Of a stretch of 64,000 nucleotides of DNA, positions 36,206 to 48,733 are shown piece after piece. The DNA lies in assembly GCA_028023455.1 (NCBI GenBank), contig JAQFVV010000181.1:1308001-1372000 (forward strand), read 5' to 3'. The translations under genes were made by a program, and so were the position numbers. The stretch comes from Epiperipatus broadwayi. Its lineage: Eukaryota > Onychophora > Udeonychophora > Euonychophora > Peripatidae. A model generated the notes under the pieces. That model was not told the origin of the DNA. It searched no databases and saw nothing but the letters and a program-made list of their open reading frames with translations. Every line of letters starts with the position of its first letter. Within the stretch, counting starts at the first letter, position 1.

Positions 36206-38340
36206 ATGAAAATAAAAATAACAGTATTTTCTGTTAGAGGCATTAATTCAGCCTCAATGTTACATCAACTTAGCAGGCAGATAAGCATAGTAAAACCACA
36301 TGGCCTCAGCCTTCTTGGAACAAAAATATATAGTGGTTCACAGATAGACCTTCCAGCTAGCTAAACAAACATCTTTACAGGATGCATCATCACTATCAGG
36401 GGAACTGGTATGGTCATTGCTCCGTGCATTTTTAACATTTAAAATTATATATATCAACTCAAACTTGCTAATTGCCATGTTTCACAACTGTATGACAGCA
36501 ATCAACATTATTTTTGTCTATATTCCTCCAGGTCATTCCATTATGTTACATATTCTCACAATTAACTCTTTATTAGCATCAACCCCTTATTCAACCATAT
36601 TGATAGGTGAATTTAATATGAATTATGATATGTTCGCATTCAAATGGCTTCACCAGCTAGCCCTATGATTTACGAATGATGAATGGTTTCTTCCATTAAA
36701 TTCAGATATATTTCATAATAAGCAGTTTGCATTCATGTTTGTATTCACCAATGCTATCATCTGATCAAAATAACACTAAGTGCTTCCCCATTCTCTGATC
36801 ACTCACTCTAAATCTGACAAGTATACAAACAATATCAATTCCACTAGAAAGAACAATGTGTATACTCCTTCCTACATCCAGAAAAGTTTTTATTTTTTGA
36901 AACATATTATGTTACAAAAACTGGATGCCATCATACTTGATCCGATCCAACAGTACTTAAAATTCATCAACATAATTTCATTCAACATGCAACTCCCTAC
37001 CTATCATCTTTTAGCAATAGCAAAGGAAATACCCAGGCAGATCACCATGTGCTGGCCAGTACAGGACTCTCAACGAAATATATATATAAACTTACACAAG
37101 TGGAGTCATGTATGCTGGCCAAAACATGATACAATTTAATTTTCACCACTTTAAAAAAAAATTCCAGGAACAAGTCTTTGCACTATCACATGACTATTTT
37201 GGACCATCAGAAACAGACAATTCATTTAATTCAGGTCAGTTTGCAGCCAAGCTTGCCACAATTGACAATGTGTCATCCCAGAACCAATGGCATTCTTAAG
37301 TTTGTTTTTTCACACCTGAGCCAATTTACTATACAATATATATAATCTAGCTAACTATTTGTCCTAGAAAACTTACAATATCAAAGAATTAAATATTATA
37401 GCTATCATTCCTTTCAATAAAAAAACTAGTTCCCATATCAACACTTACAACCTTTGATCTATTTCTATTGGATCATTAGGCATTAAGATCCTGGAAAAAG
37501 TCATAAAAGATCAATTTGAACCACATATATTTCTACTAATCTCACCCATGCAGTATGCTAAGAAAGGGTCATCTACCAGATAAGCAGCACTATTTTCCAA
37601 GACAATCATGGATGCAGTTCAAAAACAAAAAAAGTATGCACTAATTGCCATTCAATTACATATTGAGACAGTCTACAATTCAGTGCAGGTCAAAATATGA
37701 CTAGACAAGCTAGATAATGTTATGACCCCTTCTACCCTACTCTATGTAACTGCCAATCTTTTATTTAATAGAGAGATTCACATCATGCTTAGTAGTAAAA
37801 AATCACCATCATTCACACCCATGCAATCAATCTCACAAGGCTCACCTCTAAGTTAGCTCCTGATCACCTTCTTTATTGATCCACTCGTAAGAAAAATTCA
37901 ACAGAAAATATCAGGAATTCAAATCTCAACACTCAACAGTATATTCCATGTGTAGCATACATGGATGACTTCACTATCTTTCTTAACTCTCACAGTTTTC
38001 AATATTGCAAAAGATACTTAAAGAATATATTTCTAATTTCAAACTATACTTCAACCTTAATAAAACAGTCATCTGCTTTATATAAACAAACAAGACATAC
38101 AAAAATCTTTCAAGGCAAACCTACAACATTTCTGAGCTTTCCATTTTACAGGAGGCTAATGGAATGAAACAAAATATACAAAACAAACTACATGAAACTG
38201 CAACAAAAATCACAACCAACCTTCCAAAGGCCTACTTTTCTATTTACTCCAAAGTTCAATTATCCAACATGCTTATCATTATGAAGATTATCTACTATTC
38301 CCCATAACAAAATTTTCAAAACATTTAATTTCTGATGACA
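36206..38340 (+). pseudogene. Non-LTR retrotransposon (LINE) with endonuclease and reverse transcriptase, broken
   Basis: LINE ORF2 proteins nick target DNA and copy their RNA into it. Here an ATG at 36206 opens MKIKITVFSVRGINSASML, the start of an APE-type endonuclease. Next come GMVIAP, FVYIPPGHS and LIGEFNMNYD (the GDFN motif, changed to GEFN), then a changed SDH box. The reverse transcriptase follows from about 37400: SISIGSLGIKILEKVIKDQF, SMQ-like QYAKKGSSTR, YALIAIQLHIETVYNS, SISQGSPLS and AYMDDFTIF (the catalytic Y-DD at about 37958-37984). The element continues weakly to about 38340. Many stops and frameshifts split it, so it is inactive. The RT wording is like the Jockey/I group, but the clade is not settled. 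It begins within 26 bases of the (AAG)n tract, which occupies the place of its 5' end. Confidence 0.9.
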
Positions 38341-38349
38341 TATGGAATA

Positions 38350-39740
38350 CAGTCATTATTCTTTGCATAACATGACAATTTAATTGTTTTATGATCTTGA
38401 GTCTAACTAATGATATTCATTAATAGTATCAAAATAACAATACAATTAAAGAAATAATTTAATTTTTCATTTTCTGCACACTTAACTATGGCAGTCGAAT
38501 AAGTTCAGCTAATGCAGCTGGTACCAAATTATCATAGTTATTGTAACAGTAATTTTTGCAATCCACTATTAGCTAATCCAAAGATTGTACTAAAAAAATG
38601 TTTATCTGAGAGTTGCATTCGAAATAATAAATTCATATAATAAATTATTAGAGAATCCTACTGTTATTAAAGTTTAGCAAGCTTTTTAAAAATACCATAA
38701 AAAAGCAAAGTTATGGTATTTATAAAAGTTTTAATTGAAAGAGTAGATAAGATACAATAATTGTTTATAAAATATCATTTTAGCAAGGATTTTGCAAAAA
38801 AAATCAATTACAATATCCAAACATCTAGATGTGCTTCACAAACCTTCATTTCAGAGAGCATGATAGTTGCAGTTACGTTTTGGACAATTCGATTTTAAAA
38901 TATTTGATCAATTTCTCTAACTACTAAGTCACCTAATGGCACATCTAGTTCATCATTTAGGCAAGATAAATGATCCTAATAATATTTTTCAAAATGAATT
39001 AATTCAAATAACATACATGCATAAATATACAAAGATCACAAATTGAAAAACTGATTAAATTAGTGCATTTAATTTCTTTGAATATATGTGCTCACACATT
39101 CATGTGTAGTTTATATTAAAAAACAACACATACAATTTCTCATATACGTGATTAAAGTTTGCATTTTATATTCATGCTATATTATAATAATGTTCATACG
39201 ATTATAATTTTTTAAATTATTATGTTTTCTATTAGAAATAGCTATTAAAAAGTTGTTTTCCCACCATTTCTTCATAAGCTGACAGCTAGTAAATTAACCA
39301 GATGTTGCTGTTCACTTGGCTTGTTGTCTGATTAGAAATGTTGAATCAAAAAGACATTTAAAAGCTTAAAACTTGGCAGACATGGGTTTATTATAATTTG
39401 CATAAGGATCAATTCAAATTGATAAGACATGTAGCTTAAAAAAAAAAAATTCAACTTATACATATTAACTGATATCTGTAGTGTGATTGAAATTCAAGTA
39501 ATCAATAAAATGTATTTCTCACAACAATAAGTACATTTTGTAAAAGATCATATAAATTATAAACTTAAAGATATCTCCCAATAAAATATTTTAATTAAAA
39601 GTCTAATGATTTGAATCAAAAGTAATAATCATTATTGCAATTGATTTTATTATTTTTCAAGAAAACTCACATTGATTTAAAAAAAGCTTCCATGGCAATC
39701 TAATAAATGATTGAGCAGAATAATAAAAAAAAAAATGTAG
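38350..39740. other. A+T-rich stretch, nothing recognised
   Basis: It contains no motif-bearing frame and no strong repeat match to the rest of the window. Confidence 0.5.
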
Positions 39741-39751
39741 CTACTATAATT

Positions 39752-40085
39752 ATAAATACAGGGGATTTGAACTCAGACTTTCAAGCAAACTTCAACTATC
39801 CACACTATACCGTACTACTGATACACATAACCACACATATGTAGAAAATATAAATAATCACCAATATACATATTTCATGCTGAATCAGCACTCATCAGTT
39901 GGTCCAGATTATCATCTTCCACACATATATACAATCAGTGTTCAGTTTATATTAAGATAGCAAATCTTTATACTTTAATGGACAGGCTTCAATCTACTCC
40001 AACCTCCAACTCTTCAGCCATCCATACCATTGAAAATCTGATGGTAGAATGTTCAAATTCCATGCTGATACCAACATTGTTGTTA
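39752..40085 (-). repeat. Family A copy, minus orientation, single unit
   Basis: The sequence runs GAACTCAGACTTTCAAGC, CTGAATCAGCACTCATCAG and CAACTCTTCAGCCATCC, and ends near CCAACATTGTTGTTATTC. This is one of the few copies not arranged as a palindrome. Confidence 0.85.
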
Positions 40086-40089
40086 TTCT

Positions 40090-42329
40090 ACTAATTATAT
40101 ATAAAAATTGCTTAAAATATATTTTGCTTAGAATATTTTATCATTATACATATCTATTATATTCTACATCTATTATTTGACTTAGAAAATTTTTCAGTTA
40201 ATATATAATCTTTTACTTGTTATAACTCCATTTTATTTGAAAATAAAAAGTAAAATTATTTCATCTAGTTGGCTTAAACAAAAACAAAACAGCTTCAATG
40301 AATTAAATGACCCCTACTTTTATTATTAATTTAACTAAGATTAAAATTGATCCCAAAACTTTAGTTCAATATACACACCTCTCTTAGTACATAAAATTGC
40401 AAATTGCTTAAGGTTTTAAATATCATTAAAATTATTATTAAACTACCTGTCATCTGACTATTTTGCATGCTAGTAAACATTAGTAAGATTATGACATATA
40501 TAACAAAAAAGTAAACAATTCTAATTCTTATTACATATATAAGTAATTATTAATTTAAATGATTAGTTACCAATACTGATGAAAACCAAGAAATTTAAGG
40601 GGATTGGGTTTGGTATTACTGACCATGCTACACAATAATATCCATATAAACAAATATTATTAGCTTTACCTGATCAGTAGTACAGCAATGCTATGGTCAT
40701 TTTTTTCTTAACTAAAATATGATCTCTCAATCATTTCTGATCTAACAGCTGCAAGTATAATATTATGCTACTCATATTATTGCTAGCAATCATAAATAAT
40801 CATAAAAATAGTAAGTTAACAGTGATTTCCAAATGGCAGTTCTTCAAAATGAATAATTTGATTTTAAAGCTCAATGATGCATCCATTAATGTAATAACAG
40901 TCCATCTATATCCTATTGATGATTGTTCTTTTTGTGGATTTTTAACTTTTTCCATATTTAAAAATCATACGCTTATTTTTCTTTTCATTAACCTTTAACC
41001 ATCTAATAGTTTCATTGATTTTAATGTCATTTTTGCAGCACTATAGTTCAAATAATGATTCCTTGGGCATTCTGACAATTTTATTAAAGTTTCTGGGTGA
41101 TATAAATATCAGATATTGGCAAAACAATTTATTAAACTCTGAGGCACATGAAATAAGGAAGTACTGAAATAATTTGAAAAGGTTAATATAACATTTGATA
41201 TCTATTCTACTAATGTTTCTATACACTTTCTATATAATCTTTTCATATACTTAAAAACACACTATTTGTGAAAAATTAAAATTAAATTTAATAACCATTC
41301 AAAGTAATCAAATTTAGAATCACCACATATGCATGCTATTGGTAGACACTGTGGATATGCAATAATTCTCTTTTTAAATTATTGCTCAGTATAGAGACTA
41401 TAAAAGTTCATTCTAAGTTAAGGGCCAGTAGCATCTATTTTTAGCTATATATTAATCAAAATGGTATATAGGCAATCTTTTCATAAAGTTGATAACATAC
41501 ATATAGAAAGAGAGATGAAAGAAGCATGTTTATTGAGTGTTTCAGATAAAATATTAAAAAAATATTAACATTTGTAGTGTCAATAATGCCACTAAAAATG
41601 TCAAATATATTGTGGCAAATTTCAATTTAAAACATGTTTTTTCATGCCTTGTAATTGGCAATAGTTCTTGCATCTTTATAATAGCAATAATAATCACTTG
41701 GTTTTCCAGTGCAGAAAATTTAAAAGAAGACATTTTAAATTATTGTAATGATTAAATAAGACTACCACTAAAGTTGGCAGCATAAAGATTTCAGTTTCCT
41801 TAATATTGCAATTCAGATAAGTGTGTCAAAATAGTTTTTAAATTATCCTATCATACTTAAGCTAGAAAAATAATAATGGGTAAATAAAATTACACTTTTA
41901 AAATTTTACTGGAGTTTTTAAAATTGAACTGCTACAAATAAAAATAAATTTCAAACTGATTGAGAACCTTGAACATGTGACAATCTCACCCATTTATACT
42001 ATTAGTCATGTGACCATTTTAGAAGACTTGCTATTAACCTTTTAATCTTTGCACCCTTGCATGATTAGTTCAAATTCTTGACCTATTTATAACTAGAGAA
42101 GGTTGTTAGGTAAAATCTATCTAATTAATATTCAGTTTTTAAAATAAATCAACCTTTTCTAAACAAATAAAAAAAATTAATTAAAAACACTTCCTGGCCG
42201 CAAATAAAATAATTACTAAAAATTATAGACACCAGGACAAAATAAAAATATTATACAACTGCAATTTACATTATTTAAATGAAACAAATATTACAAATAA
42301 TATTTAATAATTTATTTATTACTGTTTTA
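40090..42329. other. A+T-rich stretch, nothing recognised
   Basis: Frames at 40765-40998 (plus) and 41041-41226 (minus) show no family motif. Confidence 0.5.
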
Positions 42330-43115
42330 ACCTTTTAAACATGCACTCACATTTTAGCATTTTCTGATGCTTTTCATTAACTCACAAATCAATGTAAAAT
42401 ATATGATTAAATGATTATTACTTATCTGAAAATAATAAATTTGACTTCATTTGATAGATATTTTTGTTTACTACTGAAATAAATTGTAAATATTCACCTT
42501 TTATTTCTGTAAATATTAAAAAAATGAGATTGTAAACAAAACAAAAAGTTTAGATGCCATCGTTTCTAGAAAAATTATTTTCAGTTTATAGAATCAATGA
42601 AATAATTATTATTTTTAAACATCCAAATGAATAATTATTTATTTCCCTTATATCTAACAAATTATGCATTAAAAGTTTAAATTTTTTGAATATTTATTGC
42701 AAAACTGCATAGAAACTATGCTTGTAAATTGCTTCAGGCCATATTCACATTAGCTGCTAATATAACATTATATTTTTGAAAATAAAATATTTCAAGTCAA
42801 AATAAGTTATTAATAATTTATATTTCTTAATACCTAATAAATATAGTGTACATTTTTTTAAAAAATTATCTAAAACTATAATAAATTTGCAAATAAACAC
42901 GTTTTTGGATCATTGGAACTACAATGTCGTAAAATGCCCAATGTTTTCCAGCCACAATGGCTGAAAATGTCTATTGTAAGAACAGGAATTTTGAATTTGC
43001 CACCTTCTATTTCAAATTTTTCAGCAAAAATTTATTATAATAAAATATACCATTTTACACACATTTTAATGTATAATACTTACAAAAAAATTCACCAGGA
43101 GGTGAATTGGTCAAA
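42330..43115 (-). repeat. Dispersed repeat family D, minus copy
   Basis: It is the reverse-complement partner of 25735-26585. The 79-codon frame at 42913-43152 overlaps its end and is not considered a gene. Confidence 0.8.
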
Positions 43116-43292
43116 AAATAATTCACATCAATCGATAATTAGGTTAATCTAGACAATTCTCAGAACATAAATTTAAATTGTCTTTAAGAATATTTTAAAA
43201 ATTAGTAATGTTAAAATAAATATATTTTATTTATTCATTCAGCAATCACATATCTATTATGAAAAATCCTATTTTTAATCATTAGTTTTATT

Positions 43293-43695
43293 AAGGGTTC
43301 CCCTCTTTTCTTCCATATTCTCGAGGTTATAGCCTCAGTAAATATTACTTATGTAATCAATGTGTGTTTAATAAATTTATAATTACAACTTTAAATTACT
43401 GCAATAGATTTCTAACTATAAAATCTTTCCATTGACTCATTGTAAATCGAAAGATTTTGTGAGTATTAATGTGTAATAAGAAATGTGGACTTAATCAGTG
43501 AAGTATTGAATAGCTTCACGCTCACAGATCTAACTGCTCCAGCTTCATCTATTTAAATAGAAAGTAGGTTGAAGTAAAGAAGGGTTCCCCTCTTTTCTTC
43601 TATAACGTAAGCTTGTGGTTAAACACCTGTAGAGGTCCCTACTAGCGCATTTTACACGCATATTCTCAAGGTTATAGCCTCAGTAAATATTACTT
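43293..43695 (+). repeat. Direct repeat pair with an inserted or deleted segment
   Basis: AAGGGTTCCCCTCTTTTCTT opens both 43293-43350 and 43580-43695, and both end GGTTATAGCCTCAGTAAATA. The second copy carries about 58 extra bases in the middle (AACGTAAGCTTGTGGTTAAA...). Confidence 0.9.
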
Positions 43696-44611
43696 AAACC
43701 TTTGTAAGTAAATGAGTTTAAAATATTCAACTATAATATTATGTATTAAAGCATTTTAAATGATTAAATGACTAAACTAACATTATTAATTTTAAATGCA
43801 TTATTTATTATCTAAATTAGCAGCTATTTAAAAATTTAAAGACTTTAGTATGATAAACACTTATTTAAGCTGTGTAAAAATTATTTTCCAACTGTATAAT
43901 CTATAAAATAATGATATAGTAACTTTTATTTGCAAAACATTATAGCAATATAAAGTACTAGCAACAATTTATTCATTACAAAATTAAACTATATAATTGT
44001 TTTAGAGATCTTGACACACAATATGACTTAACATGTAGCTTCTGCCAAATCTCAAGGCTATAATAAATGTGTGTGTGTGAATTAGAATTTAAACAATATA
44101 TTCAATTTTGTTTCCAATCTATGAAAATTAAAATCTGCAATATTTACAACTAAGTCAGAATATGATAATTTACATATATATATTTGGAGAATAATTTTAA
44201 ATTGTTATTTCTACTACAACTACTACTATTACTAAAACTATTATTACTACTATAATCTAATTAATAAATTAATGATTTTAAATTATTACAGTAAATTCAT
44301 TTGTTACTACAAGAGATATATGTGCCTTTACTATTATACATATATATCAGTCTTTTACTATTCAAAAAGCTAGCATTGATAAAAGATGAAAATGGATGAA
44401 TGTGTATGGATTTCATATAAACCACTTAATAATTATATTAATAGCATTACGAGACTGAAGACCATCTTTAAAATGTAGACTTTATTAACAAATGATTTCT
44501 AGTGTAATTATTGTCAATACATGCATAGTATCAGATGTTACTGATATATGCTTTTAACACTATTTAACAATCTTAATATGTAATACCCATTGATCATAAC
44601 TTCAACCACTA

Positions 44612-45415
44612 TTAATCCACTGCAGGATCAAGCCTCTCCATGTTCAATCCATCTATTCTGATCTCTAGCCTCTCTTCTCCACAATACCCTAGCACATTTC
44701 CTTATTTCATCCATCCAGCTCACACGTGTGGTCTCTTTCTGGTCTGTTACAAACACTTGGTGTCCAGTTTAAGATTACAGCTGTCCCTTTATTATCATCT
44801 CTTCTAGCAATGTGTACAACCCAATTCCGCTTCAATGTTTTAATTCCTTTAATGATGTCAGAAACATTTCTTTGTTCTCTCATTCATGTATTTTGTTTTC
44901 AATCTCTTCTTGTTATTCCTAACATAGATATATTTCCTTTTAATATTAAATTATTTCTATTAAAAGCATGCCAACCAAGTTTAATTCTATGATTAATTTC
45001 ATGCATTGTTTCCATCTATAGTAATAATACGACCAAGGTATTTGTAGTTAACTTCTTCTAACTTATCATTATCAATATTATTTTCTTCTTTTAAGAAAAT
45101 CCATTGAACATTAATCTTTTTAATCTTTACCTTTAATCTTACTTTATCTGATAACCCTTGCAATATTTCCTAAAGCTCTAAAGCATTCTTTGCAAAAACA
45201 ACTACATTATTCTGTAAAATCTAGATTACTTAACCAATCTCCATTTACTTTTATTTCCATGGCCTCCCATTTTAATCTACAGAATACATCTTGAAACACT
45301 GCTGTAAAAAGTTTTAAAGATATGGAGTCACCATGTCGTACACCCATCTCAATGTTAATATTTTCAGTATTATTATGTAATTTAATTGTTGCTGTTACAT
45401 TTTTATAAAGTATTA
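44612..45415 (-). pseudogene. RTE-clade LINE reverse transcriptase remnant
   Basis: On the minus strand, from about 45415 down, it reads YKNVTATIKLHNNTENINIE, then MGVRHGDSISLKLFTAVFQD and VFCRLKWEAMEIKVNGDWLS. This matches the RTE/BovB pattern around G(V)RQGD-ISP-LFTA with L-W...G..(I).G..L. The C-terminal part follows with stops and shifts, including WSYYYRWKQCMKL..IE.NLVG and, near 44650, RVSWMDEIRKCAR and RNRWIEHGEA, the usual RTE ending. The FADD catalytic box is decayed. The plus frame at 44726-44992 is a shadow of this element. Confidence 0.85.
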
Positions 45416-46479
45416 TATTTATTTAGAACTTGGTATAGCAATTCAGTAAGAGATATTTATGCTTGTTCTTTTGTAATGTTATGCCTCATTATTGGCTACC
45501 ATTTAATAATGATGAATAGCATCAGATTTTACACTTATTATACAGTATAGTTATTTATGTCCATTTTGTATTGTTAAATTTAGCTGCCTAACATGAAGTA
45601 TGCTAATGAATAATATCAGCAAAGAATATTTTATTTAGCAGTGATATTGACATTTGTTTATTATTGCTTATAATATTACTGCTTACTTTTATTCCTTTTC
45701 AAATAATGCCTAATGTGAGACACATTTTTATTGGTATTGTTATAAGCTTATTATTTATATTTGAATCTGTTTTTCATTTTATTCCGTTATAGCATGGATT
45801 GAATATAAATTTATCTCACTTATTTCATTTAAGGCATCAAAACAAAATCAAAGGATTTCTTTTCAGTTAATTCACTGCAGGTTGGAACATAATAAGCAGT
45901 TTTTTTTATGGCGAATATTTGTCTATGAAAAATTTAGAAACTGCTGACAAGCTTATAAAATCACAGTGAAAAGAAATTATAAATAAATCAAACATTACAA
46001 TATCTACAACTTGAACACCTTTATGAAACTTTGGTCATTGTAGAATACATCTATAAAAGAATTAGTATTGATACTGCTAATGAGATTTCTAGTTTTATAT
46101 ATCACATTTTTGAATTCATGATTGATAGACTAAGGTAGAACCGCAAGATTTTCTTTTGATATCAATCCTTTAATATGAATTTAATTATAGAAGTAGATAT
46201 TGGCGAACTTGAGTTTTGACTTTAATTGTCTTAATTTGGAGAGGTCCTCAGAGCAGATAGCACACTTCAAGACTTTCTAAAAAAATTAGTGGTGTCTGAA
46301 ACATTATGTACACTGAAATTATTCTAAGAATTTACCATAAAAGCAAAGCTATAGAAGTTTTAAAACAAAATAACTCCAATAATAATCCCCAAAAAAATAT
46401 CATCCATTATCATTATGTTTCCCTACAAACTGCTTGAATGAAATAAATTAATAAGAATTTTTCCAATATAGTAGACTGG
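45416..46479. other. A+T-rich stretch, probably including the decayed 5' part of the next LINE
   Basis: No clear motif was found. Sequence from about 45890 onward has mixed composition compatible with a degraded coding region. Confidence 0.35.
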
Positions 46480-46840
46480 ATTAAGCTCAAGAGCAAACTA
46501 TTGTGAATAAGTTCTACCTTCAACATCTATATTGCAAATGGCTTTTAAAATAAAATGAAAAGTAGTGGTATATTTATTGTAATAAACTAAACTTATGATT
46601 CTGTTTGAGAAAGTGACTATCTTGGAAGTTTCTGAATTTCTTAAATTCAAAAAATGCACTAATTTACTTGACAAAATAATCTAGTAGAAAAATTCAAGTT
46701 ACACTAAATGATAATCAAATAAAATTCTAATCTTTCATCTATCTTAGTTAATATATTCATCAATGATCTATCAGAAACAGTATGCAGAACATTAATTTAT
46801 ATTGATACCAATATTTTGATTTCACACACAAAAAAAGCTG
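46480..46840 (+). pseudogene. LINE reverse transcriptase fragment (Jockey-like wording)
   Basis: Across frame changes it reads SGIFIVIN, stop, TYDSV, stop, ESDYLGSF (compare G(V/I)FVDL..AYDTVW), then a segment like R.F...LND.Q, and finally ILVNIFINDLSETVCRTLIY and IDT, matching LLFNIYINDLP....ADD. The catalytic aspartates are lost or changed. It runs opposite to the adjacent RTE remnant. Confidence 0.65.
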
Positions 46841-47519
46841 TTTCCCGTATACAACAAAAAATTTCTCAATAGGAGAATCAAATGTTTGATTTTTTCCCCC
46901 AAAGCTGGGGTTCAATATCATAATCCTATATATATATATATATTGTAACAAGATATATATATGCGTTACATTTAAATTCTAATACGTAATGTTTTGTAAA
47001 TATCTAATACTGAATTAAAAACGCACACGTTCAAAATGCACAAATAACGAATTATTAATTTATTAATGTTTGATTTAAATATTAAAATAAGCTTTAAAAA
47101 AAATTATAGAATCGAAACAAAGATTCTAGTGTTAAATAGAATATAATAAAAAACCTTTTGATTTTAAAAATAACGAGAGTTTTAATCTTAAAAATAAAAA
47201 TTACAAACAGATTCTTAAGGCAAAATGACAATTAAAAAAAAAAGATTACGAAATAGATAAGAGTTCCCACCCAGAGATAGAGACACAGACCTCAGTGGAA
47301 AACCCAAAATCTTAACTTGGACACAAACCCAATAAATCAATAAAATACAGACATGAAGTATGTTTGATGAATTCTGCATTCCAGAGATAAGGTGCCTGAG
47401 GACTATTAGGAAAATGCAAAACAATAATTAGTTAGAGAGAGAATCAGAAAATTAAAGTTTTGAATTCATCTGTAAAAATAATTTTAAAAAGTTATCGCCG
47501 ACACAAAAAAAATGTAATT

Positions 47520-47660
47520 AGCTTCATCGTGCTTCCTTCGGTGCGGCTGGCCGACAGCAGCATTCCTATTCACGGATCCCAGGTTCGAACCACTGTTGCC
47601 ATATGCAGAAATCGTCAAGCTTCATAAATCGTCATCGTCCACAAGAAAAGGGCCCTTGCG
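47520..47660 (+). mobile_element. tRNA-like SINE fragment
   Basis: GTGCGGCTGGCCGAC (47541) resembles box A and AGGTTCGAACCACTG (47581) resembles box B, at about tRNA spacing. GC-richer sequence continues to GGGCCCTTGCG. It lacks a proper acceptor stem, so it is not a working tRNA gene. Confidence 0.45.
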
Positions 47661-48478
47661 TAAATTAGATTTTCATCGTGAACTAAGGACTAAGGAAGGT
47701 ATAAATTTCTAAATGATAAAATTAAATATAAAGTCTTTTAAAGTTAAAACTTCGAACTCTATTTGCCTTTAAAATGAAGTATAGACTTTCTCTCTGGAGC
47801 AAATCTGAACTTTTATCTTTCTATAAACTTTGCGATTTTAAATTCTTAGCTAAAGTTTTTAACATAATCTCTTAAAAAATGTATTGTATTTTATTTTTGT
47901 TTATTTATGCTAAAAAGATCTGTTTGTGGTAGGGCGGGGTTTGCGATTGCAAACTTAAATTTAAAAATAGAAACACATCGTTATTTGTGCATTATTAAAT
48001 TTTAAAAATAGGTTAAAAGTAGTATTTCTGGAAAGAAAATAAGTTAAATATAATGTCATTTTAAAATGATTTTGAAACCATACACTAAAGATTTTTTGTT
48101 TTGAATTAAATTAATAAAATGATTTAAATGTTAGTTGAGTATAGATGGCTGCTAGATTAGTTTAAATAAATGTTAGTTTAAAGAGGCTTTGATTTCGGAC
48201 TATTTGTTTCGTAGTTGTGTCAATGCTGGTGGAGGGATATATGGACATTTATATCAATGAAATGTGAAGTGTGTTAGCACCTAGGGTGATGAGCCCAACT
48301 GAATGCATGATCCCAAAGAGGTAGTCATATCGTTGAAATAGATGCAGACGTATTTCCTGCACCATTGACCCCTTCCAGCTCTATGGATTTTGGGCGATAA
48401 ACCGGCAAGATAAGACCGCTCTCCCATCCATACGTAGCATTTCTTTTTATTATTTTATATGCATGTTTCCTTTGCCTG

Positions 48479-48600
48479 ACAGATGCACATCCCTGCGGGA
48501 TGAAGGCCATGTTTTCTCCAATAATATCACACTGTTCAGATGCACATTCCTGTTGGCATGATTCTATGCTAACATTTTCTCTCGCTGGCGGTTGTGATCT
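48479..48600 (+). repeat. Imperfect 57-bp tandem duplication
   Basis: CAGATGCACATCCCTG (48479) recurs as CAGATGCACATTCCTG (48536), with matching ends TTTTCTC. It lies within the presumed LTR. The minus-strand 94-codon frame 48325-48609 runs through it, and I do not recognise a protein in that frame. Confidence 0.7.
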
Positions 48601-48713
48601 TAACATCATGTATCTGTCTACTTTATAAATTTTCTAGGTTCTAAGTAACCTAGTGGCGCTCTGTCAGCAGATACGGTAAGACTACTTCATCATCATTGGC
48701 CGACTGTTATAAA

Positions 48714-48733
48714 TGGCGCCCAATGTGGGGCTC
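48714..48733 (+). promoter_or_regulatory. Primer-binding-site-like sequence (tRNA-Lys type)
   Basis: TGGCGCCCAATGTGGGGC differs by one C-to-T change from the complement of the 3' end of tRNA-Lys(1,2), which primes several reverse-transcribing elements. It is preceded by GACTGTTATAA, a plausible decayed LTR end (GTTACA elsewhere). Confidence 0.7.

Noticed and set aside
44726-44992. Hydrophobic 88-codon plus-strand frame resembling a membrane protein
   Set aside because: It is antisense to the RTE LINE, whose minus-strand motifs are much stronger.
47541-47600. Functional tRNA gene
   Set aside because: Box A and B-like words are present, but no acceptor stem or clean cloverleaf can be paired; it fits a SINE fragment.
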